Below are positions 36,793-48,500 of a DNA stretch of 64,000 nucleotides, piece by piece; within the stretch, counting starts at the first letter, position 1; each line of letters begins with the position of its first letter. This DNA comes from Pelodera strongyloides (lineage: Eukaryota > Nematoda > Chromadorea > Rhabditida > Rhabditidae). Below the pieces are notes generated by a model, which saw only the letters and a program-made list of their open reading frames with translations, had not been told where the DNA came from and ran no database searches. The position numbers were made by a program, and so were the translations under genes. Location of the stretch: the NCBI GenBank assembly GCA_036852015.1, contig JAANDG010000041.1, positions 62,001 through 126,000 of the forward strand, in the 5' to 3' direction.

Positions 36793-39700
36793 ATAATTCT
36801 TTATTGGATAGCATACCTCGAAACCTTTCAACATTATTTTGCCCAGTGAAAAGCTAAACCGTCAATTCTTTACTTTAGCATGCTGGTCATTAAAGATGTC
36901 CTTAAAGTGGTATCATACGAGACGCATGTCTGATATTCTCCCATTTCAGCCGATGTATTCCTTAATCGCGGTAACTCTTCATCTTTTTTTTTTGCCATCA
37001 AACACTTCCACTTTCCGTCGAACATAAAGTGCCTCGCACGTCCAAGACGTCATCCAATGTGCTTCTTCATTCAGTGTCATTATTTGGGTATTTATTTGTC
37101 GTGTATTCACGGGTCTTCCGGTTAAGTCAGAGATAAAAATCCCTTTGAATGCACCGCCTTCCCATCGCCCCAGGCGCACCTTTAATATATGTGTATATTA
37201 TTTTTTATTTGCACAATTTACGATTATACCTTTCCCTATTGCCTCTCGACTTCTATAACTGTCAATCTCGCTGTTCTAGATTGTCTTTGGATGTCATTAC
37301 ATCATTTTTGTAAGACTGTAGTATTAATATAATGCAACGAGGGATACAACTTTTAATGCCTATACGTTTCTTCATATTGTAAGAAGTAGTTGGTCAGTAA
37401 TCGCACAGGGCAGCTAACAGTAACTATGGATTTGTGCGCATGATTTGAAAATGTTTCAGAAAGCACAATACCAAAAGAGTCTTAGTTTTGAGCTTTTCCA
37501 TATTGGGTTTAACATTTGCTTTCCTCCATTGTCTGTACTCGACTGAAGTAAACTTAGGAGACTTATAATATGTGATGTGATTAGGATGATTTATTGCTTC
37601 AGATTTTATGGAGTTGTACTTTTGTAATGATATCATCTATTTTTTCTTTAAATGTGATACGACGTATTGACAAATACCGGTGTTGATAACGTCGCGCGGA
37701 CGTTTTTTTATGTTTTTTTTCTCTTGTTCTATCTTTTTTCTAGATTGGTGTTTCTTGAAATGCTTATGCGTTGTTTAATTAACATGTTTCTCATATATTG
37801 TGACTGTTGTGCCTTTGTTTGCTCAGAGTTTTAAGAAGTTTTAATAAATCATTTCATGGGAGATATGTGTGCAATAGTGGACCGTAAGCGAATGTCATGA
37901 CTACTTATACTGCACTGATCTGCGTACTGGACTTGCAAAAGCAGGAAACGATATGAACTACAATTATAGAAAAGAGACATGTTATGTACAATAACCGTAG
38001 TTGAAAGTGGTCACCGAGTCTAGTTACAATTCGATATTTATAACATCGAATTACCAGACGACTACGCCGCCTGAGGCGACTTTCTAATACATTCATTTTA
38101 TTTTATGCGTACGTGAAACGTGGATTCAAATTTAGTTTCAAAAAATACGTACTAATCTTACTTCCTGGGCGTCACGCACATCATCCAGCCGTGAAAAAAT
38201 CAAATAAACAAACAAAGCTCCCAACTTTATATAACAAGGTTACTGGTTTCTGCTCTAAGATGTGCATCCATATTGATGAAACTCGTGTAAGTATGAATAA
38301 CCACGTTTATGATTGGAATGGTTTTTTGCTTTTTATCTTCCAGGAATGCCGTTCCTTCATTCTTTTCATTGTTGTTGACTACGGTAGTTCTCCATAAACA
38401 TCGACTCCTCCCGCTGTTTGATACAGAAATACACTGTAAATATTTGTTTACGTCAAACTGTGCATTATGCATATTCAATCTCAATATTATAAGGAAGCAA
38501 ATGAAAAAGGCAGTTAGCCAAAACGTACACTTCTTTCTCGTCAAAGTCCGAATCTCTTGACACATCGTATTCTGATCCCGAAATTGTCGATATCCTGCTG
38601 AGTGAAGAAGCTGTCTGAAGAAGCTTCTTTAGAAGCTTGAATTCTTTAGCAATGATAATTCACAATGTGCCCTTCCCTAAACCAATTCATGGATCAGGTC
38701 TAAATTATTGCTGATTTGTTTGCACGGCAAAGGGAAAAACTTTGATTATGGTTTACTTTAGAACTGATCTCCCGCAATATTTGGCAAATATTTTTGAAAC
38801 CGACCGATCGTTTCCGTTGTTCCTGTATCCTCTCCTCACTTTTGCGTTTAATGAGTTCGATATTTGCTTCATTACGATTCCTCACGTGATGTTGTACATC
38901 CTAGAAAAAGTCGTAATGATTTGTATGTACATCACAGTGTTCTTTCAAACATATGTAATTCGCTGGTATTAGAAGATGGGCATGATGTGTTTGTAAAAGA
39001 CCATACCATTCTAACTTTTCCTAGTCGGTTCTTTTGCTGTTGTCTCCTATCAATTTCATGCCTTCGCTGTTGATCTGAGGCCCATGCGTCAATGAATTTA
39101 AACTTGTCGTAAAATACCTGAAGTTGCTTTATTTATTATCAAAGAGTGTTATTCGGAGACGTAATAAATCATATCGTTCTTTCTATATCAAATGTAGTTG
39201 TTTGTCAGAGGCGTCCGCTCAATATACCTAATAGGAAACTTGAAGAAAGAAAATTTAGCTTTTATTTTCTCGTTTTTCTCATTGATGAAAAAAACATGAG
39301 AACGTAAAAAAAAAAATATATATATGTATATGTAAGGCAATAATTATGACTTGCAATACAATTAAACCAAAAAAGAGAAGAATATGGCTCACATCCAAGT
39401 AATTGTGTGTATTAACTTCATCCGGTTTCAGATGAATACTTTCAGCATCGTCGAGGTACACTCGTGTTGGTTTATAGTGATAAATTGGCCGCTCGGGAAG
39501 GCTATTTGCAGGTTTCATCTAAACGATGTCGTGTAATGAATAACACAGATATTCTACGCCAAATGGAAGAGAGTCCTAAGGAAATTCTATCTAAGAAAGA
39601 ATTCTTAGATAGAATTTCTACCTGTAAATTACTAGAGACGGACCTACCCAACAATATAAGTCCACTAATAAATATGCCAAAGGTATCTCATGGATGACTA

Positions 39701-41868
39701 TTATTTATGAGATAAGTAAATGAGCAGAGCGAGCGTAGTAGTAACGAACATAAACAATTTATTAAACAAAAATCAGAATACTCTGCATAAATTATTGCCT
39801 GAGCAAAATACAGTTGGTGATGACTGGTGTTGCGTAACGAGCTGCTGTAAAAGAAGAGGTTTTTAAAGAATTGGGACCCAGTAAACACCAAGAACCATTA
39901 CGTTTAATGAGCTAACGACCTCACTGGACTATTGGAATTGTTATCGAGGAAATGATTTTTTTGCACTGACATAGAAAAACGTAAAATTTGGCTATTGACG
40001 AAACATTAATATCTTATAGACATAGTCGAAACTCAAAAAAAGCTGTGTCACGTGTTCAAGAACAAGTGTTGTTGTCAGTCACTTGTTAAAAAACGTCAAA
40101 ATGTGATGTTTTCACTCAATCAAAGCATACACGAGTGTTGGAATCTCGCAAAACAACGGCATCTCGTTAGAACAATGGAAAGACATTCCGCATTATCTGT
40201 TTTGTATGATGCACTTTAATAATTCTCATTTACGAATAAAATCGTGCTCTTCTTGGACTACTGGAGTTCTGTAAGTTGCTAGTTTGGTCTATGTGTTATT
40301 ATTTTTTTTGTTTGTTTTAGCACTGAAGGTTCGCCTTTGTGTATTAAAATACGTTCACCATTCTGTTTTCTGAACTAGCAGAAGACGATGATATGAATTG
40401 GTAGATAAATTTCAAGGTTAACCCCACATCACAACCTCATTACGGTATATCAACGTCATCACTGACTCTAGTTGGACTGACGCGACAATTGTTCGGTTGC
40501 TAGCGCGCATCATCAAACTACAGACTACAACTACGGCTACGCTTACTAATAAGGCTCCATTGACAATATAATTTTAAGAATGAGAAACTTCCGTGTAATT
40601 GGATACACTTGTTTGTTAACGTTTGTTTTGAATGACGAACAAAAAGCGGCTTTAACCAACGAGAAAGCATGTAAAATCGTCAGCTGACATTGAAATGTTC
40701 ACAGGTGATGATCAATCATACAAGTAATGATAAACATCAAAGGACCAATGGCGTATCCAAAAACAAAGAAAACCCGATGCTAACAAGTTTGCTGTCCGAC
40801 ACATCATAACACAAAGTTGCGATCTCACCGGGACGACCGGCAAATTTAAACCATTTATTCCTAGTTCAGCAAACAAAAGAATGGGTTAACAATGATACGA
40901 CAAGGACACTCAAAAAACGCGAATTATTATTTTGCCAAAAAAGTGCTATTCCTACCTTCATCCACCATAACGAGGGTCTTCTTCGGAAGCTGAAGTTCAA
41001 TGCCATCTTGGTTATTAATAAAACTAGAGCGGGAAGTTCCAAATCTCGGGACAGGAAACTCGGAGGATATAAGTCACCACCGGTCCAGATAGTAAATTAA
41101 GAAAGAAGCCAATTTCCGCCTTGTATCTCTGTTCAATTTATCTTTGCAACATAACAACTGCTCCTATGTTCGGATTCCAACCCAAGCGCGTAACACTTGT
41201 TGTTTCAAACAGCTAATCAAAGTTAGTGAGCTCATCGCAGAGGAGACTTTGAGAGTTTTGAAACTCACTAATACAGGATTTCTGAATAAAAAACACCTTT
41301 CTCGAATGAAGATAATATCACAGGTAAAATCAAATCGGGATGAGGAGACCGATTGAAATTTAGGCATGCTACCATTCATAATGAATACAATAAGTAACAA
41401 ACATCTATCTTGGAAATAGTATGAGTGTAGTTAGCAATGTTGTTGTATGTGACGCAGCACATACAAATAGCCTATTACAACAGTAAAGAGCATCACGTAT
41501 ATACAATTGGCATACAGCTAGGGATAGAGGCTTAATTATAACCATGTAACACATTTGAATAACAAAGTGATAGGTTGATTTGACAGATGTATACATAAAG
41601 CGAAAGAATTTTGGACAGCAATTATATATTCATGCATATATAGAAGCAGATAATGTATCTGCAAAGAAGCAGATAATGTATTGTACTTGAACAGTGATTT
41701 GACAGTTGAATTAGACGATACATTAATATGTAACGGCCTGCGCTAATTCTATATTCATAAACTCATTCCATAAATGTATTTTCTATTAACTAACTATTGT
41801 GTTACGGTAGCACTATTAAGGGTCCTTCACTAAGTACCACAAAAACACAATCAATCAGTAAAACACAA
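36793..41868. other. Intergenic DNA between convergent genes
   Basis: About 5 kb with no supported gene. It contains a perfect 17-bp hairpin at 39581-39618, an A/AT low-complexity tract near 39307-39330, a small duplication of the block GAAGCAGATAATGTAT near 41640-41680, and several short ORFs without splice context. Confidence 0.5.
39581..39618. repeat. Perfect 17-bp inverted repeat with 4-nt loop
   Basis: The left arm (39581-39597) reads GAAATTCTATCTAAGAA, and its exact reverse complement follows at 39602-39618 after AGAA. It lies inside a 77-codon plus-strand ORF (39464-39697) of unknown status. The loop is too short for a canonical miRNA precursor; a foldback element or cruciform is more likely. 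Confidence 0.85.
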
Positions 41869-44415
41869 TCATGTAGCTGAAGTTGGCTGTGCGTTGGCGA
41901 GGAACTCTTCCGGTATTGGCCTATTGATCATATACACTTCGAATGAACAGTGCACAGGACGATGATCAGACGCAGTCATCTTATTTATAGAATTGTACTG
42001 CAACACCGCGATGTCATTCTCATTCTTGCTCCAGTAGAGTACTCGATCCTAAATGTATAATTATACAACACAACTGTTAGTGTTACATAAAAATTTTACG
42101 ATTTAATCGAAGATGAGATAAAATCAGATTGGAGGATTCGTAATAAATAAGGAATTTAAATAAACTTGCAGTGTAGGAAGGTTTCCTTTTGGGATTGTAT
42201 TGTGGAGCATCCTCAATTTTGGTGATCATCATCTTATAAGTGGGAGGAAATCGAATTTGACTTTCTTTGAAACCAACGAAGACGACGCCTAAGCAGGAAA
42301 TTTCATGACATTTGGGAAGAACTTTAATTCACACGTACAGATATAATATACGGTTCGTTTGTTTACGCACCTCTTCCTTTATTGAAGTTGAGCTCGTCGT
42401 AAGACAAGTACTTGGCAGCCATTGTTCCTTCGAATAATGCATTGGACGCTGCATCATCTGGCAAGGGCACGGAGCGGGAGTAAATGCGAAAGTTGAGATC
42501 GCCCATCCAGAAAACGAGCTGGAAAGATGAAAACTTCTTTCGTTTAATCTTTATTCCTCCAAACGGATATCCGAAATCAAGATAGAACTAAACATCATCG
42601 TGCGCCGGTAAATTATTGAATTGTAATTAATTGAATGAAAACGTGTCCAACTCACATCTGCTGCGAAAAGCACGTCATCGCGACCCGTAAATGACTTGAT
42701 AGTTGGAAATCTGAGACACCGCAACATCTTGTGATAATCAGCCAATCTCTCGCTTATGCTTCCGTCTAAATGTACTCATTATATTTTATTCATAATGAAA
42801 ATATGTCCTCCATTCTGCGTACGTGACGCTAAAATGTTTTTTTCTTCTAGAAAGTACTCAAGTAACTTACGTGACAAGTGACTGGCAACAATGATTATCA
42901 TTCGTTGGTAAAGTCTGAAGCAGACCCCGATTGAGCCCTTCGTTCGGACTGGTTTTGCAAGGTGAGCGGAAGGGACAAACTTCACCGAAGGACATTCTGA
43001 GATAATATCAAGTTATTTCAATCAGTATTGGTCAAACATTTAAATGAACCATTTAGATGACCCAACCATCATGTATATGATTAGGGTACGATTTATCATA
43101 CAACAAAAAAATCGTAGTGCTTGGAAAAACTTACTAATAGCGTATCGAAAATGTGATTTTCTAATAAAAATCATAATCATCTGACTCCAGGCTCGAAATG
43201 AAAAGTATATTTCGTGAGTGTCTGATATGGGCCTTCCGATTACAGATAGCGCTTCCTCATGAAAACGCCTGAACAATTATGTATTCTTCGTTATTTTACA
43301 AACAAATGAAACAAACCAGTTTTACTGAAACGGGCGCTATTTTGTTGTTTGTATAATTGTTTTAACCTAGGGCTTCAGATGTTCTTATATGAGTGAACCT
43401 CCTGCGCTAATTTGGTCAACTCACCGTTGCCTAGGGCTGATCTCCTGAATAGCTATGGATATGACGTCCTCCAATTCCTGTGCTTGCAAATGTTCCACGA
43501 CACACTTGAGCATTTCAGCCGGCTGAATATGTAAGTCTAATATAGGAAAGTTCCGGAACAACATAAAAACAGCAAACATGCAAGCTGGAACCCACATTGT
43601 CGTCGGTAAACCCAAAAGTAAAAGATGTGAATTCAGTGGAAGTTGCACGACCATCAAGATAACTATCACCTACCCCTTCGTTGATATTCCAAGTTAGACA
43701 TTTAAAGGTCAATCGTCCAGTTTGCATTATCCTGGCTAGATTTTCATACGAAGGAATCGATGCACTCCCGAATCCGACAACATTAGGCCTTGAACGAGAG
43801 GAAACGGTGAGTCAAATAACAATATTCATTGTTTTAAAATATTGTGCTAGACACATTACGTGAATCACATTACTACATTTAGAAGCCATTCAGCCTCAGA
43901 AAAAATTGCTTGTAAATGAACCCACATTAAACGTGAGGCGTATTGAAATGGATTCAAGAAGCTATGTACTAGAATAGAAACACATAAAGCAAAATGTTAC
44001 CACTTCTCGTCGCCAGGCAGCAGTTTCCACGTGTGACTCGAGCATTCTGTGACTAAACACAATATAAAATATACGTCCGATAGAAACATTGAGGCCATGA
44101 AAGTTGACGAATTACACACCACTGGACAAATACATGGTGTTTTCGTCTTGTTCGACTTCCAGTGGAAGGAAAGAGCGGCATAGAACGGAACTACACAAAC
44201 AAAGATGATACCATTCTTGGGTTGACACTCAATTTGGCTCCAAAAGGTTTCATACTATTTTCATATCATTCACTTACATTGATTGTTTGCGTTCTCGTTG
44301 ACCACGTGCAAGTGTGCAGCAAGTGCCAATGGTTCATGTTGCATTGTCAGAAAATTCTGTATCGTTTCCATAATACCATTAAGAAAGTTGAACTTCCTCA
44401 CTTTTCTGAGAACAT
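41869..44415 (-). CDS. Inositol polyphosphate 5-phosphatase (INPP5K/IPP-5-like)
   Basis: Complete model, 392 aa in 11 exons (minus): 44415-44402, 44190-44120, 44046-44001, 43788-43670, 43536-43425, 43268-43135, 42996-42871, 42765-42656, 42518-42371, 42288-42170, 42048-41869. Every junction keeps frame. Domain landmarks in order: LTWNINEG (start of the EEP fold), SIAIQEIS (metal-binding Glu), RTKGSIGVCFRL with VASHLS, VFWMGDLNFRI (signature Asp/Asn), FPPTYK, PSYTDRVLYW, and SDHRPVHCSF (catalytic Asp-His). These enzymes remove the 5-phosphate from inositol phosphates or phosphoinositides. There is only the catalytic domain with a 70-residue N-terminal extension and no SH2, RhoGAP or CAAX motif. 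That suggests a type I/SKIP-like enzyme. Exon 1 has only 14 coding bases behind TTTTTTAG. Intron 10 (42169-42049) starts with GC, not GT. Confidence 0.92.
42049..42169 (-). other. GC-AG intron
   Basis: The donor is ACT|GCAAGT and the acceptor ATTTAG|GAT. Joining here rebuilds the conserved PSYT-DRVLYW motif exactly, so the non-canonical donor is well supported. Confidence 0.85.
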
Positions 44416-44423
44416 CTAAAAAA
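44416..44423 (-). promoter_or_regulatory. Splice acceptor directly before the 5-phosphatase start codon
   Basis: TTTTTTAG abuts the ATG on the minus strand. It is probably an SL trans-splice site, consistent with a downstream gene in a possible operon with HYOU1. Confidence 0.45.
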
Positions 44424-45574
44424 TAATCATAAAGTAACATTTTCAAAAGTAATTATTTCTTAATAATTATTCTATGAAACACGTACAAAGCACCACCCTT
44501 GGGATCTATAATTGTCTATATTACTCTGAACACCAAAAAATAAAACTTAACTTTCAGCTTCATAAAAGAACAGGTTTAAATAAATTGAGTAGTTTTTAAT
44601 ACGGAATTATCCGGGGGATTAGCTACACACAGAAATAAAGTTGTATAATGCAGGGGATTCGGTCCCCAGCAATATACGTGTTTCCTGTTATAAGATTGCC
44701 GGAAAACGTTTCGAATCACCATGGTTACGCATATTGCTTGGGCAGTTCCGTATAATTACCTCAATAGTTGCGATAATTAGCGATGAACCAATATTCCGAA
44801 TTTGTTTTTATCATACACTGCCTCACCAGAAGATTAAGACATTTGCTGCGCCAATGCAAATAGCAGAAGCCCAGTTTGTTTCAATAAATGCTGTATTTTA
44901 TCTGATTGAACTTAATGTTCACAACACATTCCAGCAACATTTATTAAATGAAAGTAAAACACAGCAAAAACTTGCTCAACAAGTGAAAATCGTAAAGAAA
45001 AAGTAGTCCACAACCCATTTTCGCATTGAACCCATTCCAAGTTCGTTTATTTGAGAGCCACTGTTCACGAATACCAATGGAGTTCACTGTAGGTTCTCTA
45101 ATCTACTTAATGCTTATTTTCCAACAAGCTTTTTGGTAATAAATCGAAAGGATGAAAGAACAAGTGAACATCATCAGATACTGGTAAAACGCGCTCACAG
45201 AAAACGAATTCACGACCCTTTAATATATAACACAAACGATAGGAAAGGCATAAATTAACATCACATAAACCTAGAAAACAAACATAATAAATATGAAGAG
45301 CAGATCATTGCAAAGGTAGTGAGTGCACTTTGGAATTGAAAGAATGGTTCTATCAACACTAAGAGGCCGCCATAAATGAACAACAAACGTTATGTTAGGA
45401 AGCAAATAATAGAGAAAACAACTTTAACGGTAGGGAGAAAAAGAAGCCCTCAATCTTGGCTAAAACAAGAATCATTTTGGGAATTGCACTTTGATAATAG
45501 TTTTGGTATCAAGATTCACGGAAGCACCTACGAAGAGCTCTATGCCCTTAACAAAATGACCGAGAATATTTTTC
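44424..45574. other. HYOU1 3' UTR and short intergenic region
   Basis: A minus-strand AATAAA (TTTATT on the plus strand at 45046-45051) lies about 525 bases after the HYOU1 stop. A 121-codon plus-strand ORF (44641-45006) is open but has no recognisable family and no splice or promoter support, so I do not call it a gene. Confidence 0.5.
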
Positions 45575-48500
45575 TTAAAATTCTCCCGCATCGTGGGTGG
45601 TCTCATCGGTATTTTCCTTGGCCTTTTGGGCCTCTTCAGCTTCCTTTTCTGCCTGTTCGAAGAGCTGAAATGAACAAAAGTCTGCCACTTTATAATATCA
45701 ACAACGACTCGAACCTGCGAACTACAGCTGTCAGACGTCATTGCTCATACCTACTACTCAGTAAGACTACGACGTACGAAATATTTGGAGGTCAAATAAA
45801 CGCTGCAGCGAATGTAAACAACGTAAGTAGTACCTCATCAATTCCCTCAAATAGATTCGCGTCCTTCAGCGGATTCTCCTTAACGTCTTCTTTATCCTTG
45901 CTCTCCTCCTTATCTTCGTTTCCTCTTTCACTCGCCTTCTCTTCGGTCTTATTTTTAGTTTCTGTTGTGTTTGTGGCCTTCTTCTCTTCGGGTTTCTTCT
46001 TGGGAACATGAAGCTTCAGTTTGTTCATCAAATATTTCACCTCGCGGTCGAGGTCTCGCATCTGAATTGAGGATTTATAAACCAGCGGATACATTGCTAA
46101 AGCTCTTCAGAGATAAACGGATATTCATCTACTATTGTGTAAACTAGAGAATCGACAGAACTATTGCAGTATAGATACAAAAACAATTCGACGTACCTTT
46201 TCATACATCTCTGTGGTAGTCACCGCTGGATCTTCATTCTTTTCCTGCTTAACATAGACGCTCTGCTTCTCTGTCCACCATGATTCGGTGTCATTGATCA
46301 AATTGCGAAGAACCTAAATTGCAGATGGGTCTGTAAAAACTTCAATTCTCATGGCGAAACATATTGTGGAAAAATTGATCTGCTGTTTTGACCTTGACCT
46401 TCAGTTTTAGTGTACTTCAATAAAGTGTTCTTCTTTTGAAACACAGAAGAGCAGAAAGATGTGTGCATTTGACAACACTGCTTCCCTTCCTATATAGCTT
46501 GACGGTTTTGTTCTTGAGAAGGTACACTAAATATTCACTCACGTCTAGTTCCACATCGGTATAGACAGGATCTTCCACATTGGTAAAGTTCTTCTCAGCA
46601 ACCGTTAAGAAGACGCGAGAGTGATTGAAGAGTGAGTCCAGAAACTCAACAGCCTTCGGCATCTCCTAAAACACGAACGTTAAAATAAGATATCCGGGAA
46701 TGTTAAAACATTGGATTTACTTAAGTTAGTATTACCCACCAGTCTTTCCTTTATTCTGTTGAATGGCTTTGCAGCCAAGTCGTCGAGAATTTTCTTGTTA
46801 TCCAAAAATTCGTCAGTTTTAGTATCCACTCCAACGTCATCCTCGAGCCATGTGCGCAGCCGCAAAACCTGAAATAGATACCTTTAAACCCTCAGATGAA
46901 GTGTCTACAAAATTCATAGAAATACAATCAAATTTGACAAACCTCGGTCTTAATCTTCTCCTTTTCTTCGTCAGTGGAATGGATAGCGAATTCTTCACCA
47001 TCTTCTACCTAAATAATGCTTAACATTAAGAAAGAAAAACTGGTATTTTTCCGAATTCCTAAATATGCGCTAATTCGGACCCGTAAGTAATCTGTTGCAT
47101 ACAGTGGCACTCCCAGTGAAGCAATTATAATGTAAATTACCTTTATTTGAAGATCATAAACCATCGATTCCAATGCATTCATGGCGGCCTCGCGCTCCGA
47201 CTTCTCCTTTTCAGTTCTTTCAAATGCACTCAATCTATAAAAGTGCGTTTATAGTTTTCAATGGAAATTTTTCGCGCAAATTTTAAGTCTGCCGATTAGA
47301 GATAAAACAGAAAATGCCAAAACATGGTGAGTATTGCAATATATTTCGGAAAAGCTTGTATATTTATCCATTTAACATTCATTGTTTACTTATACTTCAG
47401 GCCTAAAACGGTTCAATTACATAATGAATGTCATTGATTGTAACGTCTACAAACCTGTCAATGGCTGCGGATTTGGCCTCGTCAGAGATTCCCTTGATAT
47501 CCAAAAGTTCCATAGCCACACCAAGAGTCGATTTGACAAGACGCGGTTTAGGCTTTGGCTTCTCCTTTACTTCTTCGTTCTAAACCAATGAGGGAATCAA
47601 GAGAAACCTATGTTGGTTAAAATCAGTTTTTGAAGTTCTGGTAAAAGGTGACATTGGTGAATATATCAATGCATTGTACAAACCTTTTCAGAGTCCTTGC
47701 TCTCCTTCGCGTTTTCTTCCTTGTTCTCAGCTTCTTTATCACCTCCATTGGTCTCCGGCTTCTCACTCGTTCCGTCTGGTTTCTCAGCTGTCTCTTCAGC
47801 CTTCTCTTTCTCTCCCTCGGTATTGTTCTCTTGTGCCTCTCCTTCAGGCGTCAACAATTTTTCTCCTTCCTCCTCCTTCTCTTCTTCTTCTGGAGGTAGT
47901 TCCACAACAGCTTCTGCTTTGACAATACTGACCATGCCTGAGTTGTCAATTGCAAACTGGGCCTTGACCCCCTGAAACAAAGAATAATGAGAACAGCTGT
48001 AGAGAGGTTTTTCAAGAACAAACAGTACGGTCAACATTCAAATACCACATAGTCTCACTCAATTTCACGGCGTCAAACTGAACAAATACCTTAAACTTGG
48101 ATTCAGCATTTTCTGCGGTCTTCTTCTCAATTTCTTCTTTGAGACCCGAGATCTTCACGTGGGCGAGTTCGGTAGCTCCGAAATCCCTGAAAAACAATGT
48201 TATTAAATCCCGTATTTTAAGGCCTTACGCATACATTGCAAGCAAAATCTATAAACTCACTTGACATGCACTTCCGGTAGATGAGACAACGATCCATAAT
48301 GCATTGAGATTGTGAAGTCGTTCGTGTATGAAGTCAGGGAGATAGTTTTCTTCGGTGCGGGGTAGTGAGTGTTGGCACCAAAAAGTGTTCGATGCACTTC
48401 CTTCACAGCTCCAGTTGTGTCGTTACGGGATTCAAAAGTAACCTGAAAGCATAAAACGGTATTTCACGTAGCTTTATAATAAAATATTTCTAAACAAATC

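Noticed and set aside
39581..39618. microRNA precursor
   Set aside because: 17-bp perfect stem with a 4-nt loop is too short for a normal pre-miRNA.
42170..42288. Apparent frameshift in the 5-phosphatase exon encoding FPPTYK
   Set aside because: On recounting the bases the exon is 119 nt and stays in frame; the problem was a counting slip.
44641..45006. 121-codon plus-strand ORF between the 5-phosphatase and HYOU1
   Set aside because: No family resemblance, no splice signals, and it probably overlaps the HYOU1 3' UTR on the other strand.
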